Of a stretch of 64,000 nucleotides of DNA, positions 21,526-31,800 are shown piece after piece. The notes beneath the pieces are model-generated. The model was given only the letters and a program-made list of their open reading frames with translations. It was not told where the DNA came from and did no database searches. The first letter of the stretch is position 1. Each line of letters starts with the position of its first letter. Origin of the DNA: Agelas oroides (Eukaryota; Porifera; Demospongiae; Agelasida; Agelasidae); the NCBI GenBank assembly GCA_949130485.1, contig OX422189.1, positions 413,220-477,219 on the forward strand, in the 5' to 3' direction. Made by a program: the position numbers and the translations under genes.

Positions 21526-23256
21526 ATGGCGGGCTCTCGCGGTGCTCTTATCGTGTTCGAGGGATGCGACAGGGTAGGCAAGTCCACGCAGTGTCGGAAG
21601 CTAGTGGAGGCGCTCAAGAAAGGAGGTATGCGTGCTGAGCTCATGAAGTTTCCAGGTGAGTTTACAGTATAAGAGTGACAAAGGTTGTAAAAACTTTACT
21701 CAGCTACTGTTCCAATGCTTGCCAATCAATCCTACAACATCATTCCAAAGTTATGGTCCTGAATAAGGTCCAAGGGGTGGTCATTCCACTGTACTTGTGT
21801 TTGTTTGTTTGTTTGCTTTGGTGACTAGTGGCGTTAATTGATACTCGGACACTTAAGAAACGTTTCACTCTTGTTGCGCGCACAGAGATCCAGCAGACAT
21901 AAGAACTGTAGGATAGGTGGGCTAATGTTTGATAATCAACATACTTGAAATTCAACTCCAAGCAGTCTTCTAACCAGGATTCAGCAAACAAAACATTACA
22001 TCCATTCAAGCACCTATTCTCGGAAAAAGATTCTACTAGCGGATAAGTATGTATTATATTGTTGCTAGGCAAATTTTGTAACTGCTGCAGCATGGTATGG
22101 GCTCGTATGCAAAGCCAATGGAAGGGCAAGAACTATTGTCTTTCGTTTTTGGAAGAGGCAGAAAAAAGTTATTCGTTGTTTTACAGTGTATTTTCGGACG
22201 TGATTTTCTATCCCCGCATACTACAATAGTCTCGGGTATCGAAAACTATCCCAGCGCCTGCATGTGATGATCTGGCACTGTTGTTACCGCGCTTAGATCT
22301 TTGAAGTCTGGGATCCGAGAATATATCAGTCCGAGAATAAATTTTCGCCTCTATATTTGTGTAAACATGGGAAAAAAATAGCCATTTCCAAGGTTCTCAG
22401 TGAGGCTCAGCATATTTTCCTTGCTGTGTACTGCCAGATCGCACTACTGCAATTGGTCAGCAGATTGACGCCTACCTGAACGAGGAAGTGGAACTGGAAG
22501 ACCACAGCATCCATCTTCTCTTTGCTGCCAACAGATGGGAGCTTGTGTAAGAAGTGATAATTTACTGAGATGGTTTACAAGGGTTTTACTGAGGTATACA
22601 AATTTTCTGCAGTCCTGAAATGATGCAGATTCTAAACTCAGGGACAACACTGGTAGTGGATCGCTATGCCTTCTCTGGAGTTGCTTTTACAGCAGCCAAA
22701 CGGGTAGGAGCCTGTTCTGATCTTTCATTATATGGACAGTCGACTTTATATCCGCTAGCCTGCTGCTGAACTGCTAGTCTCACAAGCCACACCCTTCACA
22801 GGGAGAGGAAGGATTTGATAGCATGGATCTGATTGGTCACACTGGTGTGGTGATAAATCCATGGCGAAGTGTTACAGAACCTCTCTGTGTGAAGGGGTGT
22901 GGCTTTTGAACTACGTGATTGTTTTTCTTTTACCCAATCAGATTGCACCGCTGGAATGGTGCAAGTCCTCTGATAGGGGGCTACCTGCACCTGATGTAGT
23001 GTTCTACCTGAAGCTATCGGCAAAGGCAGCTGAACAGCGGGCAGAGTTTGGCACTGAGCGATATGAAAAGCTGGATTTCCAGCGCGATGTGGAGCAACAG
23101 TTTGAAGCTCTCAGGGACTCAGATTGGCATGAGCTGGATGCCTCCAGGGACATTGAGAGCTTGCACGCTGAGATCCTAAGAACTGTTAAGAGAGTGGTCC
23201 AAGAGAAGAGGACCACTCCACTTGCTGCTCTATGGACTAACACCAGGAAGGAGTGA
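21526..23256 (+). CDS. DTYMK: Thymidylate kinase (dTMP kinase)
   Basis: Phosphorylates dTMP to dTDP for DNA synthesis. Four in-phase exons: 21526-21655, 22438-22546, 22613-22703, 22942-23256, giving 214 residues (human 212). The start ATG 21526 gives [13 protein letters not shown]. The P-loop [11 protein letters not shown] covers residues 11-21 (human has FEGVDRAGKST). [15 protein letters not shown] and [13 protein letters not shown] (D96-R97-Y98) are the family signatures. [14 protein letters not shown] is the LID-like region. Intron 1 (782 bp) has no recognisable gene. Intron 3 contains an imperfect inverted repeat, CCACACCCTTCACA / TGTGAAGGGGTGTGG, around 22790-22905. The neighbour AK3 is also a nucleotide kinase. 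Confidence 0.95.
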
Positions 23257-23418
23257 TGGACTCGGTCTGCTGGTATATTCACCCTGTACTCTATACCTAT
23301 ATATAAACTCAGCAAGGTTTAGAAGAGTCAATAAATTATTTGCTATCATCACTGTCTTGTTCTCAAGACCTGGCAACAGTCCATGGGCCTCATTAAAGAG
23401 CGATACTTTGGAAATATT

Positions 23419-23481
23419 AGCCTCATACCCAGGTTCATTTCTCTTTCCTCCTGTTTGGAAAATGAACCTGGGTATGAGGCT
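23419..23481. repeat. Dispersed hairpin element copy (short)
   Basis: AGCCTCATACCCAGGTTCAT pairs with ATGAACCTGGGTATGAGGCT in 63 bp, between convergent DTYMK and the Csm1-like gene. It is followed at ~23505-23590 by sequence related to the palindromes at 11906-12087. Confidence 0.75.
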
Positions 23482-23694
23482 GAAAATAATGATTTTATCC
23501 CCCCAGGGATGGATATAACTACTATATAACCCATATTACTTAGGTAATACCACTGTAGAAGGGAGATATTCTTATATGTTGTCTAGGTAACAAGTAGCTT
23601 TTTAATTGCTGGAAATTCACATTAATTTTAGACAATAAGTGACTTTAGCTGCTAACAAACTGTAAACACAATAGAGGGAAAACAAGATGAGTGA

Positions 23695-25249
23695 TTAGCG
23701 TTCTTGCCGATATGTATCATTGAGTAAATTGGTTAGAAAACGACCCAGCATGTAGTCAGGGAAACAAAACTTGGAAGCAAATTTGCTGCCCGGAGGCAAG
23801 ATGCTTGTCTCTTCTGGTTCGTAAATGTACTCCCACTTCCTCCTGTTGAGTGTGACGGTGAAGGTGTGACCTGGAGGAGGAGAGATGTCATATGTTGTGA
23901 GCATTAGTAGACCATTGCAAAGAGGAGGAGAAGGTTTCTGTTGGTGACTATAGACTAAGCTAGCTGCTTAAGAGTTCCAAGACAGAACAGTCCAGTGAAC
24001 AGCTGTTCTTGTTTTCTACTGGTAAGAACTAGTGATGTACTAAAGGGCTGTGTAATTTTCATGACCTAGCTATAGAACATCAAGCTCTTGCAGAAACCAA
24101 TTCTTTGTGTGTAAACTAACTGGAATACACGGTTCTCAGCCTACAAAATAAAAACACAAATATTTTCTCCCTACCTGTCAGCAATCCATCCCCTATTCGA
24201 CAGTGGTACGTTGTCTCCAATGTGCTCTTGCTCTCCACACTGACAGTGAGACATGTCAGATAACTCATAAACTCAGCAATGTCACCTGAACGACTGGAAC
24301 TAGCCTGGAAGGACAAAAACTTAGTGCTATGGATTTATATCCACAAAGAAACCTTAAACTTCTATCATTCATTCATACTGTTCCATGTTTCAAATCTTAC
24401 GCCTACTAGCATTGGTGCATGTCACCTGATAGCCATTTTCAAATGTGCAGCTCAATTACTTCTTCTACACATGGCAGCCATTTTGGGTGCACAAAGTGGG
24501 ACCCAACAAACAGACTCTACACAACCACTATACCACTGATGTACATGATTTCCACATACTATCTCTCTCTCGAGTGCTAATATCATATGTACAGCTCTGG
24601 AGTCCATTTTGCATATTTAAACTCCATAGTTACTTCAGAACCAAATGAGAAGCAGATGTTGCATGTCAATATGTGCATATGTTCAATAGTGGTACACACA
24701 AAACGAAGTGGAGGCAGTTCAGTGGTTTTATAATTTAGGCTACAGTGGACACTGAATCGTGAGGTGTGATATATTCATCTGCTTTGATAAGAGACACGTA
24801 CACATTTCTCAGTAAATTACATGTACATACTTTAATACTGCAAGGAGTTCAGACACAACCATAGATAGTAGAGTGACAATCTACTATCTACTAGTGAGGG
24901 AAGACATTATGAACTTACCACTTTCACGCCTTCATAGTGCTGGAGTTGTTCTTTTGCTGTCTGTAGCTCTGCCTCAGTGGCTGCAAGTCTTTCCTGGAGC
25001 TCCTCCACAAGCTTGGTGGACTGACTGAGTTGGAGCTTTAACTCACGACAGTACTGCTCACTGGCTGTGTGAGAGAGATGGAGCTAGATCGGTGTGTTGG
25101 TGTCGTGATCTCACTAAGACTTTACCTTTTGCGTTTTCCTCCGCGTTCTGCTGCGCTGTCTGTACCTTTGATTCAATATCCTTCAAAACTTCGCGAAGAA
25201 ACGCCTCGTATTTCGCTTGATAGTCAACTGGCACAGCCTCTGCCGCCAT
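23695..25249 (-). CDS. Coiled-coil protein with Csm1/RWD-like C-terminal domain
   Basis: Four exons join in phase (25126-25249, 24919-25064, 24175-24304, 23695-23870) to give 191 residues starting at ATG 25249, MAAEAVPVDYQ. Residues ~15-90 are a heptad-rich coiled coil (LKLQLSQSTKLVEELQERLA...). Residues ~95-185 form a compact alpha/beta region: EFMSYLTCLTVSVES, TTYHCRIGDG, HTFTVTLNRRKWEYIYEPEE, ILPPGSKFASKFCFPDYMLGRFLTNLLND. The coiled coil plus this globular end, total length, and the pattern LT.L.V...Y.C....F.L...Y.P...LP...FP...F resemble fungal Csm1/Pcs1 and more loosely Spc24/Spc25-type RWD kinetochore proteins. That relation is my inference from pattern. The gene is head-to-head with TRAF, 117 bp apart. 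Confidence 0.75.
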
Positions 25250-25366
25250 TAGCACAGCAATGACGTCATTTTTACAAATTGAAAAATTAATTATTAACTT
25301 TAGTAATTAATAAAAAGCAGGGCGTATCAGTCATATCTGAGCATTTTCTTTGTTTTTGGCGCAGAA
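25250..25366. promoter_or_regulatory. Bidirectional promoter, Csm1-like gene / TRAF
   Basis: 117 bp between start codons, with a perfect CRE palindrome TGACGTCA at 25261-25268 and an AT-rich middle. The promoter role is inferred from position. Confidence 0.6.
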
Positions 25367-26596
25367 ATGAGCGGAGGTGACGAGGGAGAGGATATTTTTG
25401 TGGACGAACTTCCAGACTATTTGAAATGCCCGATCTGCCTGTGTTGTTTGGACAACCCTTATCAAACCCCCTGCGGCCATCGTTTTTGTAAAGAATGTAT
25501 CCTTCCCGTTATCAACTCTCGCAACAACGTTTGTCCGAAAGATCGGACAGCGATTGACCTGACAAACACTTTCCCGGACAATGCTGTCCGACTCCAGATT
25601 AACGGGTTGAAGATCAAATGTCCTAAGCAGGGTTGTGATTGGGTGGGCGAGCTGTCAGATAAACAAAATCACTTGAAAAAATGTAAATTTGTTGATATAC
25701 CATGTGAGCTTTGTGGAATAAAGTGCCAAAAGGTGAATTTAGAAAAGCATATGGGCGAATGCCCACAGCGAAAGGTGCTGTGTGATTATTGTGAAATTGA
25801 AATCCCTTTTGCTGACAAGAATAAGCATTTTGATGAATGTCCCAGATATCCCTTCAGTTGCGAGTATCATTGCCAAGAGGAGACCATACCTCGTCAGGAC
25901 ATTGAGGAACACTATGCCAGTGAGTGTCCTCGTGTGCCTGTGCAATGCACTATGGCACCATTTGGGTGCACAGATAAAGTTGAACGAGGGAAACTGGGCG
26001 ACCATGTGATACAGTGTGCCCCAAGGCATGCCCTACAAATGGCCACCACCATCTTAAAACTTCAGAAAGAGATGGAAGAGCTTAAAATATCAATTGCTTC
26101 ACAAAATTATCGCGTTGATGAGGTAGAAAGCACCGTGTACCCTGCTCTGGGGCAGTTTACGTGGAGGGTGGACAACATTCGGAATAAGATCAAGCAAGCG
26201 CAAGCAGGAGACCCCTCTGCTTCTGTCATCTATAGTCCTTCCTTCTACTCTGGTGAAGCCGGCTATAAGCTCTGTCTCTGCATCTACCCAGCTGGAGATA
26301 ACAACCAAGGGTTTCTCTCCCTCTATTTTGTTGTCATGAAAGGGCAATTTGATGAGATCTTACCATGGCCATTCCAGAAGCGTGTCTATCTTAGTCTTCT
26401 TAACACCAAGGGGGGCCAGAGTGTGATGAAAGATATTCAGCCAGATGCGAGACTCCACTATTTTCACAGGCCGGAAAATCCCCGAAACGTTGGCTATGGT
26501 TATCCCAAGTTCATTGCATTGCAAAAATTGCTGCAGGAAGACTCAGATTATGTTGAAGATGGTGCTCTGTTTCTTCGAAGTCGGGTGTATGATTGA
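25367..26596 (+). CDS. TRAF-family adaptor / E3 ligase (RING, TRAF zinc fingers, MATH)
   Basis: Single exon of 409 residues. The RING finger is at residues 21-59: CPIC (C21, C24), CGHRFCKEC (C36, H38, C41, C44) and CPKD (C56, D59), the final Asp ligand being as in TRAF6. TRAF-type zinc fingers follow at ~85-225 with repeated C..C...H...C units (CPKQGCDWVG, HMGECPQRKVLCDYC, HYASECPRVPVQC). A short coiled coil covers ~230-255 (ILKLQKEMEELKIS), and a MATH/TRAF-C domain ~258-405 with FTWRVDNI, SPSFYSGEAGYKLCLCIYP and VEDGALFLRSRV. The family links TNF/IL-1/Toll-type receptors to NF-kB and MAPK signalling. The RING suggests K63 ubiquitin ligase activity, which is inferred. The intronless state may reflect retroposition or intron loss. 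Confidence 0.93.
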   Translation: MSGGDEGEDIFVDELPDYLKCPICLCCLDNPYQTPCGHRFCKECILPVINSRNNVCPKDRTAIDLTNTFPDNAVRLQINGLKIKCPKQGCDWVGELSDKQNHLKKCKFVDIPCELCGIKCQKVNLEKHMGECPQRKVLCDYCEIEIPFADKNKHFDECPRYPFSCEYHCQEETIPRQDIEEHYASECPRVPVQCTMAPFGCTDKVERGKLGDHVIQCAPRHALQMATTILKLQKEMEELKISIASQNYRVDEVESTVYPALGQFTWRVDNIRNKIKQAQAGDPSASVIYSPSFYSGEAGYKLCLCIYPAGDNNQGFLSLYFVVMKGQFDEILPWPFQKRVYLSLLNTKGGQSVMKDIQPDARLHYFHRPENPRNVGYGYPKFIALQKLLQEDSDYVEDGALFLRSRVYD

Positions 26597-27027
26597 ACAA
26601 GCATTAATGCTGCTTTTTGTTGTTTGTTTTACAGTTTGGCCAAAAATTGTTCTTTTATGGGTCACAAAACTGTTTGAGCATTTTTCGTAACGTTTAGTTA
26701 CTAAAGCAACAACCATGCAGAATCAAAAAAAACTTTTGCAATTTACTTGGCTCACAAAGTTATCGCTCTTGTAACGGATGTTGCAAGAATGTTGCATGGT
26801 AGCACGTGTACGCATGCGCGTTGTCTACGGTTGCATTCCACGCGTGTTTTGCCAGCCCCACCCCCCTAATTCATCCGCTGCAAACAGTTAACGCGCGCGT
26901 CAATCGCAACAACCGTCTTGTAAGTGGATCTCGGTTGATAGTTGTATTCCAGTGTTCGCCAGCTCTGCTGGCTAAAGTATATAGTCATTCAATATCTTTT
27001 GTGTTTATATTATTGTCCAGAAAAGTG
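26597..27027. promoter_or_regulatory. TRAF 3' UTR and promoter of the PH-domain gene
   Basis: Contains CACGTG (E-box) at ~26803-26808 and the palindrome CGCATGCGCG at 26811-26820, which fits an NRF1 site. Further GC-rich sequence follows to ~26905. The upstream frame continuing into this region is judged non-coding because it lacks any domain and crosses the promoter motifs. Confidence 0.45.
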
Positions 27028-28501
27028 ATGAATTACAGTGATAACCGTCACAGTCACACTGCAGTAGCCTCGGGCTATCTTTTCAAAGTATCCCATAATG
27101 GTACCCCATTTGCCCGGTGGCACAGACGGTACTACGTGCTCTACTCGGATGGCCTTCTGTACAGCTTCAAGAATGCTCGGTCGAAGGCATTCGACCACGT
27201 GATCCCTGTGGGGCGTATGTGCCTGAGGATGAAGTTTGGTGCAGAGACATCTCCAGAAGATTGTACTTCCTGGCCTAAAAGTGTGTCACAGAAGCTGTGT
27301 TTCTCCATCATTAACAGTGATCGTGCCTACCACTTCTTTTGTGAGTCAGAACGAGAGTTTGACTCATGGCGGCAACACTTTCTTGGAACGCTGGACAAGC
27401 TAGCCTCCCCTAGCAGCCATTGGGCTGTCGACTGGGGAGATATGAATGTATCAGAGAAGGACGCAGCATCCGATCACAGTACAGAACTGTGTGCAACATG
27501 TCCAAAGGAAAACGCCAAGAGAGAAAGTCAGAAGGGAAAGGAAATGGTTCAGATTGAGGTGGAATCTGAAGAGGATGAACAACTGACGTATGATATGGTG
27601 GTACATGGCTACCTGGAAAGGCATGGTGGTGTGGAGAGTGAGAGAGGGAAGGAGGAAGAGAGGAGAGGTGAACAACACATTGAGCCCACACTTGGTTCAG
27701 TGTCAGAAGGAAATGAAAGCAAAGCAGTGAAAGCATCAGCCACATTGGATCCCTCTGTGGAGAAGGCGAGTGAGAAAGAAACAGGCCAGGGGAATGTGCA
27801 GGCTTTTCAGGTCAGCAAAACTACCAATCCAGATGTTGAAGGAGAGGAGAATTTCAATGACAAGAGAACACCAGAGAAGAGAACTGTGGAGAATTCCAAA
27901 CTGGATGAGAGAAGAACAAATGTTGCCAACCACATAAGCCTTGAAGAACAGATGTTGATTGAAACTGTGGACCCAGGAATGCCAAAGATTGAACAGCTGG
28001 AGAGAGAAGTATTGTCTCTCTACCCAGAGGAAGATGAAAGTGGACTTGAATTGGAGGTGGAAGGCATGATTGAATCCGTGTTTAATGAAATAACTTCACC
28101 ACCTGTTGAATATAGTCCAAGGAAGTGCAAGTGTGAGGAACAGAAATTGTTGAGTAATACTACACAAGTGAAAAGAAGTGGTGGAGAAATGAGACTCCAA
28201 CACGCCTTGTCCTCTGAGCAAACAGTGCAGGTTACAGTCAGTGGTGATCGTGTACGTGATTCCTGGAGTGTACACAGCGCTAGAAACAAGAGCAAAACGG
28301 AGAGTAATACACATGGTTACGTGCAGCTGCAAAAAGAGGTACTTACATGTTCGTGTGGTAGAAGAGCTTGTGTATATGTCTTTCATATCTCTGTGCCTCC
28401 CCTCCCCTCACACACACACACACACACAGGGTTCGAGTACTACTGAAGAACATTCACAAACAGTGAATGTGAGGGAAAGGATAAAGCAATTTTCAAAGTA
28501 G
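27028..28501 (+). CDS. PH-domain protein with long acidic low-complexity tail
   Basis: Two exons, 27028-28338 and 28430-28501, join at phase 0 (GAG|GTACTT ... CACACAG) to give 460 residues. The start ATG 27028 gives MNYSDNRHSH. Residues ~14-122 are a PH domain: SGYLFKVS, RWHRRYYVLYSDGLLYSFKN, then a last helix with EREFDSWRQHFLGTL carrying the invariant Trp. The remainder is Glu/Lys/Ser-rich and probably disordered, with a weak second SGYL-like phrase (MVVHGYLERHGG). It ends VRERIKQFSK. I do not recognise an orthologue. A phosphoinositide or protein-binding membrane adaptor is the cautious guess. It converges with MUTYH. Confidence 0.8.
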
Positions 28502-28888
28502 GTACCAGAACCAAATTGTTTGTGAGCTTGTGTTAGAGAACAGCTTTCACTCTATTCCGCTGGTACAGAAATACTTTTGTGTCATAAAATAACACATTAA
28601 ACAAGCAAAACAAAAGATACAGTTACTCTGTTTTCAAGAAAGCATCCATTTTTCTCTGTCTTTTACTCTGTCCCCCACTTTCGGAGTTACTGGTACACTT
28701 TCGTTTCTGTAACACACACATGTACAGTACAACCATCAACAATTAACGTTATTTTTACAAGCAAGTTAGTGTACAGTACCAGATTTTAACAAGTGCATAG
28801 TTTACTGTATACCACTGTAGACTCATCCCCTCTCCAGCACTGGGAATGAGGCTACTAGTATTCCCTTAGGCTCATTCCCAGGTTAGGG
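28502..28888. other. 3' region between convergent PH gene and MUTYH
   Basis: AT-rich with no ORF. A degenerate hairpin family arm (GGGAATGAGGCTAC / TAGGCTCATTCCCAGG) lies at about 28844-28882 and runs up to the MUTYH stop codon. Confidence 0.5.
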
Positions 28889-31800
28889 TTAGTTCAGCCA
28901 TACCATTTTAGTTCTTGTGTTCACTTCCCCTCCAAGAAGATTGTAAATCTGTGTGTGATTGGGTGCAAACTATGATGAATAAAATTTGGCAACACTGCCA
29001 GGCAAGTGTATGACAGACACATGGGAGAGTATATAGCAGAGTTTGTCCGACTTACGGCAGAGTACAGTGAACTCAACCTCATTCCCAGGCTCCCACACCA
29101 GCCTGGGAATGAGGCTATGGAAGGACCATAGAAAAGGCCACAGGAGTTCTGATCTAAGCATCTAGTAGTCACAACGGCTACCTTTTTAACAGCTGTAGAA
29201 ATGGCGGACTGCATGAGCTCTTTATGGGTGACCCATCTAGTGGGTTCATTGCTGGCAGGGGTCACTTGTAGTTTCTGTTTCACTGTGCATGTGATGTGCC
29301 ACACGTGGTAATGGTGGAGTATATGAGAAAACTGATGTACCACCTTCGTCAGAGGGAGGGAGGAAAAGAGGGAGGGAGGAATCAAGGGAGGATGATGGAA
29401 GGAAGAGTGTAGGAGACGGAGGGAGGAAGGGACAGAGAAAGAAAGGAATCATTGGAGGTTGAGGGAGGTAGAAAGGATTGATGACAGGAGAGAGAGTTCT
29501 AAATCCCACCCATTAGAACCGTGAATCATATGACTGTCACATGACCACGATTTTGATGCAAGCTTGCAGATGAATATTCACCATTCCCCTGTGGCTGTGT
29601 TTAACATCTGCTGGCAGTTGGAACACAGAAAGCAGTGACTGCCACACCACTTCTTCTGACGAATCAAATTCAACTTCAGTGGAGGGAAATTCCCACAATC
29701 CTGCCAGCAAACCTGCAGAGGTAATTACACACAGACTTAGACTGTGTAACAAAGCATTACACAATGTCACATGGTGTTACATGAACCTGTCTCTGGTCTT
29801 CGTCTAATCAAGAACACAGGTATTCCTTCATTCGTACTTTCAATAACACCAACTGCAAACTGAGGAAGAAAAATGGTTACATCAAAGTTTCTAAGGGATC
29901 TATACAACCTAGAAACCTATAAGGGCCCAAGGCTGTTATGTCCTGAGCGTAGCAAGGGTACTACTAACAATTAAGGGCCTGAGGGTTTTTAAATCGTGTA
30001 GATCCCATTGGATGAGGCATCTACGTTAGATTATAGAATGTGAGGAGTTTTCTCATTGAATGGTCATACTGTAAGTTCATCCCACATGTACGTACGTGTG
30101 CGCTAGTGGGAGGCTTCTTCTGTGCCTTCCTGGGATAGTTCAAGACTCCTAGACTGGTGTGTGTGTACAGGTGTTGGTGGAATGACATGTCATGTGATGG
30201 TCACGTCACCACCATCTCACCTGGGGTCCCACTGCTGGTCAGAGGGCAGACACAGTGGGCAGTGGTCAACAGTTGCCTTTGCTGTCTTCCTCCGTGTGTG
30301 GGCAGTGTATCTCTCCAATGAGTGTTTGTGCTGTTGCTCTAAAACCTATAATAGTATATCAAACCAGTAGATGTTGGATTAGGTAGCCTTGTTCCCAGGC
30401 CTTCCCCGCCTCCAGTTTTTATACTGCAAGAGATCATAAACTGGAGACGGAGAAGGCCGAGCCTTGTTCCCAGGCCTTCCCGCCTCCAGTTTTTATACTG
30501 CAAGAGATCATAAACTGGAGACGGAGAAGGCCTAGCCTTGTTCCCAGGCCTTCCCCGCCTCCAGTTTTTATACTACAAGAGATCATAAACTGGAGACGGA
30601 GAAGGCCTAGCCTTGTTACCAGGCCTTCCCCGCCTCCAGTTTTTATACTGCAAGAGATCATAAACTGGAGACGGAGAAGGCCTAGCCTTGTTACCAGGCC
30701 TTCCCGCCTCCAGTTTTTATACTGCAAGAGATCATAAACTGGAGACGGAGAAGGCCTAGCCTTGTTCCCAGGCCTTCCCGCCTCCAGTTTTTATACTGCA
30801 AGAGATCATAAACTGGAGACGGAGAAGGCCTAGCCTTGTTACCAGGCCTTCCCCGCCTCCAGTTTTTATACTGCAAGAGATCATAAACTGGAGACGGAGA
30901 AGGCCTAGCCTTGTTCCCAGGCCTTCCCCGCCTCCAGTTTTTATACTGCAAGAGATCATAAACTGGAGACGGAGAAGGCCTAGCCTTATTCCCAGGCCTT
31001 CCCGCCTCCAGTTTTTATACTGCAAGAGATCATAAACTGGAGACGGAGAAGGCCTAGCCTTGTTCCCAGGCCTTCCCCGCCTCCAGTTTTTATACTGCAA
31101 GAGATCATAAACTGGAGACGGAGAAGGCCTAGCCTTGTTCCCAGGCCTTCCCCGCCTCCAGTTTTTATACTGCAAGAGATCATAAACTGGAGACGGAGAA
31201 GGCCTAGCCTTGTTCCCAGGCCTTCCCCGCCTCCAGTTTTTATACTGCAAGAGATCATAAACTGGAGACGGAGAAGGCCTAGCCTTGTTCCCAGGCCTTC
31301 CCGCCTCCAGTTTTTATACTGCAAGAGATCATAAACTGGAGACGGAGAAGGCCTAGCCTTGTTCCCAGGCCTTCCCCGCCTCCAGTTTTTATACTGCAAG
31401 AGATCATAAACTGGAGACGGAGAAGGCCTAGCCTTGTTACCAGGCCTTCCCCGCCTCCAGTTTTTATACTGCGAGAGATCATAAACTGGAGACGGAGAAG
31501 GCCTAGCCTTGTTACCAGGCCTTCCCGCCTCCAGTTTTTATACTGCAAGAGATCATAAACTGGAGACGGAGAAGGCCTAGCCTTGTTACCAGGCCTTCCC
31601 GCCTCCAGTTTTTATACTGCAAGAGATCATAAACTGGAGACGGAGAAGGCCTAGCCTTGTTACCAGGCCTTCCCGCCTCCAGTTTTTATACTGCAAGAGA
31701 TCATAAACTGGAGACGGAGAAGGCCTAGCCTTGTTCCCAGGCCTTCCCGCCTCCAGTTTTTATACTGCAAGAGATCATAAACTGGAGACGGAGAAGGCCT

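Noticed and set aside
21740-22129. 129-residue minus-strand frame in DTYMK intron 1
   Set aside because: No recognisable motif, and no splice or codon pattern support; likely chance.
26806-27027. N-terminal extension of the PH-domain protein upstream of Met 27028
   Set aside because: The extended frame crosses E-box and NRF1-like promoter motifs and adds no recognisable domain. Met 27028 starts just before the PH fold.
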